Below are positions 22,870 to 35,173 of a stretch of DNA of 64,000 nt, piece by piece. This DNA is from Aaosphaeria pasadenensis. Lineage: Eukaryota > Ascomycota > Dothideomycetes > Pleosporales. Within the stretch, counting starts at the first letter, position 1. Every line of letters begins with the position of its first letter. The stretch lies in assembly GCA_022813625.1 (NCBI GenBank), contig JAKLMB010000005.1:1488001-1552000 (forward strand). The letters are read 5' to 3'. Made by a program: the position numbers and the translations under genes. The notes under the pieces are model-generated. The model searched no databases and was not told the DNA's origin. It saw nothing but the letters and a program-made list of their open reading frames with translations.

Positions 22870-23253
22870 TTGAGGAAAAGCCAATGCATATAGAAAATGA
22901 AGTAAAATTCCTGTAATCACAAAAGATGACGCTGATGGATACCCAAGGAAATTATATACAAAGGCAAACCTTGTTCATAAATGAAGAACGATAAGCACTT
23001 TATAGCTGAAATCCAACGATTCCCCATGAAAATATCTGAAAAAGAAGGTCGAAGATCGTCCTCGGCCGCGGTCCGATGGGTCGGCAAGAATACCGCACGC
23101 GAAGACTTAGTGCGTCATCCCCAGATCAAAGTTGAAGGCAGCGGCAATTGTCATAAGTACAGTAATCCTGCCCCTCCCTGCTCCTCATATTGAACTTGTT
23201 AATAGACACTCGACCCCGTAAAGAGATCAATTGCCGCTATTATTTCAACAAAC
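22870..23253. other. Intergenic spacer
   Basis: No gene was seen. The last 60 bases form the leader of the downstream 2-hydroxyacid dehydrogenase. Confidence 0.45.
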
Positions 23254-24347
23254 ATGTCTCCGAAAGCCGCACTCCTAATTGGTAAACTCAACCACACAAA
23301 GAGCCAATGGCAGGAGGTTGAGAGCGTCGCTTCAAAACTGTACGAGTACCCGACTGGATCGCGGGAAGATTTCATATCGAAGTGCAAGAATGGTGATTTT
23401 GATGGCGTTTATGCGCTCTACCGGAGCAATGATTCGAACAAGATTACCGGCAACTTCAACGACGAACTCCTCGAGGCGCTCCCATCATCGCTCAAGTACA
23501 TCTGCCATAACGGAGCTGGCTATGACAACATTGATGTCCCCGCGTGCACAAAAAGGGGCATATCTGTTTCGAGTACGCCGGTGGCCGTCAATGATGCGAC
23601 CGCCGACGTGGCTCTCTTCCTCATGCTCGGCGCGTTGCGTAATATCACACAATCTTTCCAGGCCGTGAGACAAGGTGAGATAACAACCACGCACTGCATT
23701 ACTGCCGGCTGATATGATAGGCAATTGGCGTGGTAACTTCGCATTGGGGCATGATCCTAAGAATAAGGTTCTCGGTATCTTAGGTATGGGAGGAATTGGC
23801 CAAGCTATGGCGAAGCGGGCGAGGGCATTCGGGATGACGATCCAATATCACAATCGTCGGCGACTGAGTCCAGAGGAGGAAGATGGAGCAAAATACGTTA
23901 GCTTCGAAGAGTTATTGAAGACATCCGATGTCCTTAGTCTGAACCTTGCGCTCAATCCGTCTACGAGGCACATCATTGGCAAGCCACAATTCGACATAAT
24001 GAAAGATGGTATCATTATCATCAACACGGCGCGCGGGCCACTGATTGATGAGGCAGCACTTGTTGATGCACTCAATAGCCGCAAGGTCTGGTCCGCGGGA
24101 TTGGATGTGTTCGAAGAAGAGCCCAAGATTCATCAGGGGTTATTAGACAACGAGAATGTTGTTCTATTGCCGCACGTCGGAACGGCAACGTTCGAAACTC
24201 AGGTGAGCATGATGACGAGAAGTTAACGGTGTTTGAATTGGAAACTCATATTTGGTGTAGCGCGATATGGAGCTGCTTGTTTTGGACAACCTGAAGTCGG
24301 CAATAGGTCAAGACAAGCTGTTAACACAAGTTCCCGAGCAAAAGTAA
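23254..24347 (+). CDS. D-isomer-specific 2-hydroxyacid dehydrogenase (glyoxylate/hydroxypyruvate reductase-like)
   Basis: Three exons (23254-23674, 23721-24202, 24261-24347) encode 329 residues. The NAD(P)-binding domain shows GILGMGGIGQAMAKRA, after which the Arg-rich HNRRRLSPEEE suggests NADPH preference. Catalytic features are VNDATAD (substrate loop), INTARGPLIDEAALVDAL containing the catalytic Arg, DVFEEEP, and the His of LPHVGTAT. This arrangement matches yeast Gor1-like glyoxylate reductases. They interconvert 2-keto and D-2-hydroxy acids in the cytosol or mitochondria. The last exon adds only 28 codons (RDMELLVLDNLKSAIG), a typical C-terminal helix. It is codirectional with the SDR and the sugar transporter. 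Confidence 0.94.
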
Positions 24348-25234
24348 GCCCACAGCTCATGTAATAGCTGGAGCCATATTTGAGAATGTAATGAAAGAGG
24401 AGTCGGCGAAAATACTTCGGTCTTTGTAGCGATCATTGAGAAGGAGTTGTTGTTCTACTTCTTTTGCGTGCCGAGGAAGGCACGGCCCTCGTTCGGATGA
24501 AAGGACATGGAAGCTCAGCAGCACTTTCTGAGGTATCTCACCAGACTTTATCGTCAAGATATCTCCTTTTTGTTGTTTAGGATTGCCGACGGGTCAGTTT
24601 ATTACTTTTTACAATAGGCTCCTGCTTTTATAGTATTGTAGTACGACCGGGCACACAAAGTACAACATTGTAATCAGCCTTGTTCAATCAACTACCTAGA
24701 GCCCTAGACATAGACAAACGATAATAGGCCCCCAGTTATGGCCTGATCACTTTAACCCTCATCATTCGATTTGGTACCAACATCATGAAAAGAACAACAC
24801 GTGACTCAATTCTGAGATGCCGGGCGGCGTTTGTCGGCTATCAAGCCTCGCCAAGTTGGCTACAAGCGACCCGCGAAGATCAAGCAGACAAGCCTTTATT
24901 GGCATTTCCACCACTTATCAGCGGTGGCTTGAGAAGCTGTCAAACGCCGGTAAGCACATGTAATTCTTCAACAAGATTTACGGCTAGGTTTACGGCTTCT
25001 GGTTCTTTTCAACTGTTGCAAAGACGCTCCATGGGAACGGTCCGTTGTTCAGAGCCGCCCCCCGCAAAACTCTTAGTCTACCCCACGCCACCACAAGACC
25101 CGCTTTCTGTCCAATCCAACAAATCTCCTGTCCATGGGGTAGCACTCCGACAATCAGTAGTCACCGTTACCACGCTACCGAGGTCAATGCCGAACAATAC
25201 TATATATTGGGGCTGATGATCTGATTCTAACAAG
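24348..25234. other. Intergenic region before the MFS transporter
   Basis: About 0.9 kb separate the dehydrogenase stop from the transporter start. Frames at 24785-25216 (plus) and 25078-25431 (minus) have no recognisable content. The region probably holds the transporter promoter and leader. Confidence 0.45.
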
Positions 25235-27989
25235 ATGCCCTCATCTCCAGCATCTTCCAAATCCTCCAGGTCTTCCTCTGTCTCTTCAACTACACCGCTA
25301 CGACAATCGTATAGCGAGGAAGAAGCGATTGGCAGTAGTTCCGCTGTGCAGCCACTCTTGAGAACCTCACGCCAGACTACGTCATCCCTACACGGGGCCA
25401 GGAAAATGGCGAAGACTAGCATGTCGGGCATATGGGCGGATATTGTTGCTTATCGTCGGGTCTATCTCCTGACAGCAGTTGCCTCCTTCGGTGGCATGGT
25501 ACGTCTCCAGAACGCTCGCCAAACAGGATGTGCTCGACGCGTCGAGTCCAGCAAATTCAACGAGGCGGTGCTAATGCGACAAATAGCTTTTCGGATGGGA
25601 CACCGGTCTCATAGGCGGAGTTTTGACGATGAAGGCTTTTCAGCATTCGTTCAATTTGGACAAGGATAGCGACGACTTTAGTAATTTGCAAGGCAATATT
25701 GTCTCTGTGCTTCAGGTAAGCGATCGTTGCATCTAAAACTAGGAAGCGAACCACTAACATGTTTCAAGGCGGGATGTTTCTTCGGTGCTTTGTCTTCATT
25801 CTACATCAGCGATAAATTGTAAGATTTACAGTACTTTCATCTAGGGAAGAATTTCTGCTCATACTCATCTAGCGGCCGCAAGCGGGCATTGATCATCGCC
25901 GATATCATTTTCATCATCGGGTCGATCGTTCAAACATTGTGCGCACTTGGTACGACGAGCCTCGCACAGTTGTATGTTGGTAGGGTCATTGGTGGTTTTG
26001 GAGTTGGTCTAATCTCAGCTGTTGTCCCTACGTACATTGGCGAGAACGCGAATAAAGAGATTCGCGGACGATGCATCGGATGGTATGTCCCAACATTTCT
26101 CTCTTCAAATTAAAATCAGTCTCTAACGCGCCACGCAGTATGCAACTTTTCAACGTTACCGGTATCTGTTTGGCTTTCTTCGTCAACTATGGCATCAACC
26201 TGCATATCCCCGGTCTTTCTTCGTCGAAGTGGCGGATCCCATTCGCACTGCAGATGCTTCCCGGTGCCATTCTGTTGGCCGGCATCGTTTTCATGAACGA
26301 GTCGCCCCGATGGCTCGTCGAGAAGAACCGCATCTCGGATGCCAGAAAAGCTCTCTCCATCGTCCGAGCCAAGCCCATTGATGACGAGGCTGTAACACGC
26401 GAACTCGACGAGATCGTCCTCGACTTCCAGGGACACGAGCAGATCTCGCTCAGGGACCAGCTCAAGGACGCTTTCTCGAGCAAACGCATGTTCTATCAAT
26501 GCTCGTTCGCGGTGATCCTCATGTTCTGGCAGCAGTGGACGGGAACCAACAGGTACGTTTCGGGTTCTTGCATATGGAACAAATGTCGTGCTAACTCATC
26601 ATCCAACAGCATCAACTACTACGCACCTCAGATCTTCCAATCCATCGGTCTGAAGGGAACTTCTGCAGGACTGTTCGCAACAGGAGTGTACGGCATTGTC
26701 AAGATCGTTTGCACAGCAGCGGGCCTGATGTTTGCAACAGAGCAAATGGGCCGCAAGGTATGTCGTGGAACCCATCTGTCCGCTGCCCAGCCTCACATAT
26801 CATATTCCTCTCTTTATCTCCGACCACTCATAAATTAACCGTCCTAACTTTTCGTTTCCTATCCCGTCGGGCATGAAAACAAACAAAAAGCTGACAATCA
26901 TCTACAGTGGAGTCTCCTGGTAGGCTCAGCGGGCCAAGCCTTCGCTATGTTCTACATCGGCGTCAACCAAGCAGTGCATCCGCCCAAGGAAGGCAGCGCC
27001 CTCACCGGAAACAGTATCTTCGCAATCATCTGCGTCTATCTCTTCGTTGTGTTTTATTCGTTCGGTACGTTGGTCCTGACACGTCTTCCCACAACTCTTC
27101 CCTCTTCCATCCGACCATGCATTTCGCCTCCCAAGGCGCCCTTCACCGACGAACCCCCCCCCCTGGCAATCATCCTCCCTACCTTTCCTGAATTGTCAGG
27201 CTAATGATGTGTTTGTTGTATCTTTTAGGCTGGGGACCCATCCCTTTCGTTCTTTCTAGCGAGTGCAGTCCGAATAGAGGTACGTACATTTACGACACCC
27301 GCTACACCTGATCCTCCCCACCATCTCGTTTACTGCAATGTGTATTGTCTACGTGGACCTATGGAAGAATCCCATACCCACATCTACATGCATGAAATTG
27401 ATCATCTCTACAATATACGCCCGAAAAGGCGGGTTTTGCAAGCGCGTAACTAACCACATCATTCACAGTGCGATCCCTCGTCATGGCAGCAGCACTGATG
27501 ACCCAATGGCTCTTCAACTTCGTGATTGGTAAGTCCTCCCCATTCCCCCTCCCCCCGCCTTCCTTCCCTCCCTCCCTCGCACTCTTCCCCTCCCGTTCGC
27601 CGCTCAATATGTGTGCATTCATGTATGTATGTGCTGTTCAATTCCCATGCTGATCACGCCTTTCCACAACAGCGAAAATCACACCCATCATGCTCGACAA
27701 GATCACCTACGGCACGTTCCTGCTCTTCGGCAGCGCGTGCATCGTGATGGGCTTCTACGCGATCGCCTGCGTCCCTGAGACCAAGAACGTGCCGCTCGAG
27801 TCGATCCACCTCCTGTTTGAGGGGGACATCGTCAAGGGGTGTATTAGAGATACCGTGCCCAGGTACTCGCGGGCGAAGCAGTTGCAGAATCACAGGCATG
27901 GCGAGGATGATCATGATGGGATGAGTGTGGATGAGGGGGTGAAGAAGGGGGACGAGACGTTGAGGGTTGATAGGGTGGATAGTGTTTAG
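25235..27989 (+). CDS. MFS sugar/quinate-type transporter
   Basis: Ten exons (25235-25498, 25587-25715, 25769-25818, 25873-26082, 26139-26552, 26610-26757, 26908-27064, 27229-27279, 27469-27528, 27673-27989) encode 599 residues with frame kept at every junction. Twelve transmembrane segments of the sugar porter family are expected. Diagnostic motifs are LFGWDTGLIGGVLT in TM1, FGRKRALI after TM2 (split by an intron), RVIGGFGVGLISAVVPTYIGE, NESPRWLVEKNR, FWQQWTGTNSINYYAPQIF, FGWGPIPFVLSSE and the C-terminal PETKNVPLE. The Ser-rich 70-residue N-terminus and charged, His/Asp-rich C-terminus are cytosolic. It is a plasma-membrane importer, proton-coupled in most relatives. The substrate could be a hexose, pentose or quinate; motifs alone do not decide. 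Confidence 0.94.
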
Positions 27990-28527
27990 ATGTTGGTGGC
28001 TCTTCTGGGTGGGGAAAGAAGGGGAGATAGAGAGATGTGGATGATAATGTTGTATACGAAGTGAGCCGTTGTTTGCTTTCGATGGCCCGCCCGTATAGAG
28101 ATGTAAATAATACAGTACCGGTGTTCATCTTCCTCAGTAAATAGCAGACACCGCATCCAAAAGAGGTCACTATACAAACCCGTCTACCTTCAACCCTCTC
28201 TTCCCCGTGAGACAGACATCACACGACAAGACACGACAATGAAAAAACCTACCCTCCAGACCGCCTCCCTCCCGCATTCTCTCCGCCCTGCGGCATTTTA
28301 TGTTTCCCCTCCCCACCGTCTAAGGAAACAACAAAGTGAAGGCAAATTGATAATCCACAACTGACAATCTCCCATCCCATTTCCCGCCTCAACGGAACGA
28401 ATGAGAACGTCGTGTTGAATCTCGGTCTACAGCATGTGCATGCTACGTGTACAAACACATGAAGATCACTTCACGAAAGGGGACTTTTTCTGGGGCGTCA
28501 GGCGGGTGGATCGGGGGGTTAGGCGGG

Positions 28528-28627
28528 CGGGTAATGTGTATGTGTATCATGTATGTATGTATGTGTAGAATTGCATGTACGGAGTATGTGTATGTAAGTT
28601 TGTGTGTGAGATTATGTGTATGTGAGT
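28528..28627. repeat. TGTATG/GTGTATG simple-sequence stretch
   Basis: About 100 bases consist of imperfect repeats of TGTATG and GTGTATG, including three adjacent GTAT units near 28548-28562 and the word TACGGAGTA inside. Confidence 0.6.
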
Positions 28628-30834
28628 ATTCGGCCCGTATATGGGTGATGGACGGTCAAGAGTGAGGCGGCCGCGACCCAACGCTGAGGTATGTGGTGAG
28701 TGGTGGTGGTTTCACGCAAGGCAAAATGCTAAGGCAAAATGGATGGTAAAGGCAGCGAGATGTCCAGTCGGTCTTTCGGACGAGCGCGAGCGGCAAGCGA
28801 GGCGAAGCGAGACATGTGGTGGTGGACGGAAAGGGAAAAAGATGGGAACGATTGTGTTCGTCTGGACGTTCGTTCGTTCGGACATCTGTTCGTTGGGTGG
28901 TCGCTACTGGTGAGTGGATCGATCAGTTTGTGGTATTGAGGCCTTGGTTGTTGCGTGGTCGTGGGACCGGGGGTGTTGGGCATGGTTAGCTGGGATACCC
29001 ATTGCTTGGGATCGTGAGGTTTACCGGATCATTCGAAAGACGGGTCGCACGAACACTCGTACTTGTACTTGTACAGTTACTTTTGCTGTGTGTTGGTTAA
29101 GCTATGTATGCAGGTCGAGTCAAGTCGAGCGTGTTTTAATTTATTTGATTAGATGCCGCAAGTAATGTGCAGTCGACCATCTCTCCCCATCCGCATCGAG
29201 TAACGGGGTGGTCCTGGTTGGGAGACACTTTGTGACAGCGGCACGACGTTTTGTCCGGTGTCTTGATGCAGCGCACCAAGTGGACGAGGCAGAAGAGAAA
29301 AAGGGTTTGGTTCATGTTTGAGCGTTATTTTTTCTTTTTGCTTTGTTGTCTGTTCTCGGTGCTTGCCGTCATAGAATGGTTTGGTATGGTATGATAATGG
29401 GATTTCTTAGTAGCCTCTTCCTTGTCTTTGGAGGCCATAGTCCAGATGTAGTTACTAAGGCACACGGCTGGTGAAACTTGAGCCTTCGTTTGGTCTGTGA
29501 GCTGGGCACACATGCATTTCCTAGACAAAAAGACAGTATCTACCTACTCCGTAGTCCGTACTCCAGAGAAATGAAATGGTTTCGGGTGTAAGTTGGTGGC
29601 ATTGACATTGTTGGGATATGCGGTGAGAGATCACGAATCGAATCATCAGTCGATTTGTCCCGTTCATCCATTCATTCCCAGTTTGATCTTAATTTGCTTT
29701 TTTTGTTTTCGAGCAAACCCAAAGGTCGAGGCATGCAGGTCAGGTTTGTGTGCATTCGTGGTCGGTGAACTCGGGTGTAAGTGTTAACCGTCCCGGCCTT
29801 ACCTTGGGTAGGAAGGTACCTCGCCAGGTAAGCATATTTGAGGTCGGGCAGATATGGATGGTAGGTATCACGGCAGCCGACGCATAAGGCATGTACCGGT
29901 ACCGTATGGTAGTATGCAGCCACGCAGCCCTGTTTTGGGCCCTGCTTATTCTTTTCGTTTCCTTTCTTCTTTTCTCCCTCCATTCTGTTCTGATCAGTGA
30001 CGAAATGGGGTAGACTCGGTTCGCCTCGCCTCGCTACCCAGTCCAGTGACCCAGTTCCTGAGTGGCGGCGGTGGGATTGAATAAGGCCGAGCTCGAGCTT
30101 GGTTGCAACGGGAAGAATGGGAATCTGAGAAGGACTGTGGCGGATTATTACGTTCGTGGGTAGCATTTTATTGAAGAATGGTGATCTTGTACTCGAGTAG
30201 TTCTATGGTTGTATTGGTCAATAATATGGGAAATGTTTTATATGGTTATTTATGGAAGTGGATTTATTGAATTGTGGGTAGATCACCGAAGTAATAGTTG
30301 GGATATTACTGTATTTTGCATGGAGGAATTGGTGCTCCCAGCAAGTAAAAAGAACGGAATTGCAATTAGTAGTGAATAGGAGTAATAGGAGAAATACTGG
30401 TAGAGTGTACTGTGTAGAGTGTAGTGAATAGAGATGTGTAGAGCGGAGGATGGCGCGTCACGGGTGGCGGATTGGGCCTGCAGGTCGATGTCATAGCCCA
30501 AAATAGCCGATCATGTCCTATTCCACTCGGGCTGACCTCACTCTACACCACTCTACACGGTCTGTACAGTACAACCCAAAGAAATAATTCCCACATTTTC
30601 CAATTGTCTGTCCTTGATTTTGGACGGGATTATTTTATTTTTATCGTATTATTGCTATTATCCCTGAAACGTATGCCAAACCTGTACATCGCATTGGCTA
30701 CTATACTGCCTTTTGCTCGCGTGCCGACCCGTCAGTCTAGAGGGTACTTGTGGACAGTAAGTAAATACAGCAGAAGAGAAAGTACCCTTTCTTCTTGCCC
30801 GCCCCACTCTGACGGTGTCCGTTTTGGTGGACGG

Positions 30835-30864
30835 TGACGAGTGTGACGAATGACGAATGACGAG
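30835..30864 (+). repeat. Array of four TGACGA words
   Basis: TGACGA begins at 30835, 30844, 30851 and 30858. The last three are spaced exactly seven bases apart, and GGACAGT repeats follow immediately. It resembles a cluster of bZIP-type half-sites upstream of the DUF8035 gene, but the factor is unknown. Confidence 0.5.
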
Positions 30865-31587
30865 GACAGTGGACAGTGGACAAGTGACAGGAGTGACACA
30901 GTAATAGTAATGGTAATAGTACCGAGTAGTGATTGCCCCTCTATCACTTCTTTTTTGCTCTATAGTGACCTACAATACAACCTCACTTCTATTATTTTCC
31001 CTTCGTCTCTCCTCATTCATAATCAAACCATCCACATCCACATCCACTAAATTATTGACCCCCGCCGACAATCACGCCGTTTTATTACTCCACCATCCCA
31101 TCCCATAACGCACGTGGATGCATTCGTACCCTCTCGATTCATTCATTTCCTTGGCCCCGCCGCTCTCCTCCAACTCCTCCTACTCCTCCTGCATGCTTCG
31201 TCTTCCCTTCTGACCTCCGTAACCTCTCCCTCTTCTGGGGATTCCCTGCTGCCACCTGCAAACATCACCTTGTCTGTGCAGCTTCTTCCTACCCTCGACC
31301 CTGCGTCTAACGCAACACCTACCCTGTCACCTCCTCCGCTCTCTCACCGGGGGAAAGCCTCTTCAGGTTCTCGTACCGTTCCCACCTCCCCTCTCCACCA
31401 CCACTACCGCCGCCGCTTCGACGTCGCCTTCGCCAGTGCGCTGTAACCCATCCTGTCGTCGCCTCGATCTTCACGTCTGAACGCACATCCTGACCTTCAT
31501 CGCCGAGACCACATTCGCGTTCGTCTCACTGCACCCGTAGCCGCTGCCGTTGCCGTTACCGTCCTCCGTTTTCCAATATAGACTACC

Positions 31588-31773
31588 ATGTACGTCGACC
31601 TCAGCTACTCTTCTTCCTCTTCTCCAGGGCTCGCTTCAATCTTTCTCTCGTTTGTGCTCGAGTCTCCCTCCTGCCTCTCTGTCCCCTCGCCCCTGTGCTC
31701 GTCTTTGTCTTCATCTTTGTCCTTCTGCATTGTCCTCATCGTCACCGTTATCTATCTCGTCTCTACCTACTGA
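31588..31773 (+). promoter_or_regulatory. Candidate upstream ORF
   Basis: This is a 61-residue ATG-initiated frame with favourable context (ACCATGT). It ends with TGA eight bases before the ATG at 31782. Its C-terminal part is hydrophobic (SFCIVLIVTVIYLVS). It could limit translation of the downstream protein. Alternatively, GTACGT at 31590 with CTGAC near 31768 and CAG at 31789 would form an intron removing it. Confidence 0.35.
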
Positions 31774-31781
31774 CGGCAATC

Positions 31782-34694
31782 ATGGGCAGCATTGTATTAC
31801 CTCCGCGTGCTCCTACGCACAACCGCAAGCATTCTTTCAACCTCACAAACAAAGGCATCCTTTCCCTCAGCACTAAGAACACGGCCAACGTTGCTCTACC
31901 CACCGGCAAGCGCGAGGTCCCAATCCCTCCTCCCCTACCTCCTCGACGCAACACTGTCAACAAACCCCCACTAAAGTTACACTCGGTCACGCTATCGGGA
32001 GGCATGGAGTCCAGATACAATCGTCCGTCGTCACCACGAAACCGCTACGTGAACCCTGCCAGATCATCCACAGGTACTTTTGGGGACCCATATCATGATT
32101 CTTTGTACTATGGCGGGCGGACCAATACGTCACCAAGGTCAAGCGGGGATAGGGTCGGTAGCTCCTATCAGCCGCATGCCACTGTTTACACCCCGAGCTC
32201 TTCGTCCGGATCCCGCACGAGCGCTCTGAAGTACGATTCCTACTCTGGCCGGCCCAGGCGTAATACGCTTAACGATGACGAGCGCACCGGCAGGCCCAAT
32301 CTTCGAGAAATCCTCCCCCAACCACCTACCTCCTCAATTCCCATCCGTTCCCCAGCATTCCAGCACAACTTTCACCATAACCGCCCTTCCAGCCCACTGG
32401 CAGGTTCGTTCGATAGCAGAGGAGATACGTATATTCACGGGCCAACTCGCCATGAGCATAAGAGAATCTATAGCGTAGATGACAACAGCCACAAGGCTAG
32501 ATTGGTTGCTGAAAGGGAGGTGATCGAGCCTCGACGACAGGACAGTCGCTCACAGCGCGACTACAACGTCACGAGCGGGGGCAGGAGCTACCACACAAGC
32601 TCGAGCAAATCTCAACCTCGTCCTACTGACCTCAACGACGAAGGATATTCTTACACCGATGCAGCGGGCATGTATCGCGATACGGAGCCTGCATGGCGTC
32701 GACCGCGCTCTGGAAGCGTCGAGCGAGGATCTCGACCTAGCAGTATGATTGTGGACAACAGAGCACCCAGGAATTCTGCCAGGGAGCTTGGCCCACCGCC
32801 GTCTATGCGAGGCTTTGATAAGATCAACAACGGAATTCCCAGACGAGACCATCACGCCAGGTCTTCCTCCATTGAGAGATCTCGTGAGGTTCCCAAGTAC
32901 GATCCTTACCCAGAAGCTGCCCCTTCGAGATCGTCTTCGACTCGCCACCATGCTCCGGCCATACACCAAGAGCCTCGAGACCACCGCCGTGACACGATGC
33001 ACGACAGCTATGATCGGAGAGACTACGACTCGGAGAATCGAAGACAGCCTGCGCCGGAACGATTCGAGGACCGAGACGTAGCAGCACGAGGCTTCGGTAT
33101 CGCCCCCGGCCTAGCAAACACTCCCGCAGACCGACAGCCCATCTGGAGTGCACATGAACAAGCTCGCCCTCGAGCCGACGAGTACACCACGCCTTATTAT
33201 CCTCCAGAGCGTGCCGTCGACCCACGTGCCTCCGACTCTCGAGTGACACGTGACCGCGAAGCAGCTCCCAGGTATGATGAGCGCCCACAGGAACGGCGTG
33301 ATACAGATGACCGCAATCATCATTCCAGCGTTGCACCAATTGCCGCGGGTGCTGCCGTGGGTGCCGTTGCTACTTTCGGTGCCGCCCAAGCCTTGAAGTC
33401 CAGGGAGGCCGATCGGGAACGCGACACGGAGCGAGACCGCGAGTACGAGAGAGAGCGTGAGCGACGTAGGGAGATGGACGAGCGGGATCGACGGGATCGA
33501 GGCTCGGAAGACAGGCGAGACAGGGCATCCCCCGAGGAGCGTAAGGATGATCGAGTTCCACTTGCATCGGCTGCCTATGCGTCAACACAAGATCCCGATC
33601 GCAAGCCGCCACGAGAGCGCAGGTACGAAGAAGAAGATGCAGACCGACGATCCCGCGAACCACGTGAGCCACGGGAATCCCGAAGCCGTAGGCACGAGGA
33701 CGAGGGGCGTGAAAGAAAGTCTCGACGAGCAGCATCGTCGGATGGCAGTGGTGATGAACGAGCCCGCCATTACGTGGATCGGGAAGCTCGTGACAGCGAT
33801 CGCCGAAAGGATGCTGCGCCAGAGGCCGCCTTGGACCCTGATGAGGAGTATCGTCGACGCATCCAGCAAGAGATGGACAGGAGTGGAAGGTCTGCTCGCG
33901 ACTCTGATTCTGACAGGGAGAAGGACCGTCGCCGGCGCAAGGAAGCCCGGGACAGGTCTCGTGATGCCTCCCGAGGCCCTTCATCGGGTGCCCAAGAACC
34001 GCGTTCTAAGGGCCGATCTTCGAACGTCCTCGACACCAACATCACACAGGAGCCTGACAGTATCCCGTCACCATCTGGAGAACAGAGCAAGTCGGTGCAG
34101 ATTGTCACGCCCCCTAAGGAGGAAGAGCCCAAGCCAAAAGGTATCCTCCGGAAGCCAACTGAGAAGTTCCCGGAGGATCCCGATCCGATTCGCGAGGGTG
34201 TCGCCCCTCATAAGAGCCAGCTGAAAGGAAAGGACATCCCGGTCGGTGCCCGCTGGACCAAGATCGACCGTCGACTCGTCAACCCCGAGGCACTGCTCGA
34301 AGCCCAGGAGCGTTTTGAGGAGCGCATGGACTGTGTCATCGTACTCCGCGTCTTGACCAAGGAGCAAATCCAGAAGCTCGCAGATCGCACCAAGGAGATC
34401 CGCGAGGCTAGAGGTAAGCTATAATGCCGTCCCTTCGTGTCTTTCGTCAGAAACTAACACATTTCTTCAGAGGATGAATACGAACGTCGAGAGGGACGAG
34501 AGCGTGACTACCGGGACAGGGATCGGGAACGTGATCGTGACTACAGTAGACACCGCAGCCATCACGACGTAGAGGATAGAGAGCGCGGTCGCGCCCGCGA
34601 TTATGATGACGACGACTATGACGACGTCGGTCGACGCGACTACGAGCGTAGGAGGGACCGTGATCAACCAAGAATGATCGAGGCGAGCAGATAA
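31782..34694 (+). CDS. Large Arg/Ser/Glu-rich protein with DUF8035 domain
   Basis: Two exons (31782-34413, 34471-34694) encode up to 951 residues. Most of the protein is disordered and rich in Arg, Ser, Asp and Glu. Alternating RERD/DRDR stretches between about residues 540 and 760 resemble RS/RE domains of RNA-binding proteins. A short hydrophobic Ala/Gly segment (APIAAGAAVGAVATFGAAQA) lies at about residue 525. The only globular part is a conserved block near residues 815-880 (GARWTKIDRRLVNPEALLEA, then VIVLRVLTKEQIQKLADRT), which I recognise as the fungal DUF8035 region. The last exon returns to Arg/Asp repeats. Translation could start at 31782 or at the internal ATG 32004 (MESRYNRPSSP), where conserved-looking sequence begins. 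Function is unknown. Confidence 0.85.
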
Positions 34695-35031
34695 GGGCAC
34701 AACGCGACCAGTGGTTTCATCGGGACTTCATCTGAACCTATATTGAAAGCAGTATTATTCTTGCATGTTTGAGTCTCATCTTGAAAAATGTTGATATATT
34801 GAGTGTAACCGAGGAAGACCAACAGTCATCGGGGTTTTGACAATGATAAAAAAGGTCATCCATTGTAGCGTTTTCCGTCAGCAGGCTAGCAAGCAAGCAA
34901 GCAGGGCACTCGAAGACAATGTACCAGTCATCACCACCATCAGTAGACTACCAGCATAGCATAGCGACCGGCGTATATTGTGTTCTTCCCTTCATCTGTC
35001 CCAGAACTTTCACATGATCTCTTCTATGGAG

Positions 35032-35173
35032 TAGTTTCCCCCCTTTATATAATGAAGGAACAATCAACTTCTGTACCGTTCCCAACTATCAGTTCCCCCC
35101 TGTTATATAATGAAGGAACAATCAACTTCTATATCGCTCCAAACTATCAGTTTTCCCCTGTTATATAATGAAG
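35032..35173. repeat. 58-bp tandem repeat, about 2.4 copies
   Basis: Units start at 35032, 35090 and 35148. Each contains a C-rich run, TTATATAATGAAG and, in the first two, GAACAATCAACTTCT followed by a variable stretch and AACTAT. The third copy stops after AATGAAG. Similarity between units 1 and 2 is high, with scattered substitutions. Confidence 0.85.

Larger units (their letters stand above)
27990..31781. promoter_or_regulatory. Long non-coding region and leader of the DUF8035 gene
   Basis: No protein gene is supported in these 3.8 kb. They contain a GT/TATG-rich simple-sequence stretch (28528-28627) and GTTC repeats near 28869. Two copies of the 9-mer TACGGAGTA or its complement lie at 28578-28586 and 29545-29553, and a TGACGA array at 30835-30864. 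From about 31100 to 31780 the plus strand is strongly pyrimidine-rich (CTC/TCT), as in long fungal 5' leaders. A 61-residue upstream ORF at 31588-31773 ends eight bases before the ATG at 31782. Confidence 0.5.

Noticed and set aside
32550..33984. Long minus-strand frames opposite the DUF8035 gene
   Set aside because: Antisense shadows of Arg/Ser/Glu-rich codons, which lack reverse-strand stops.
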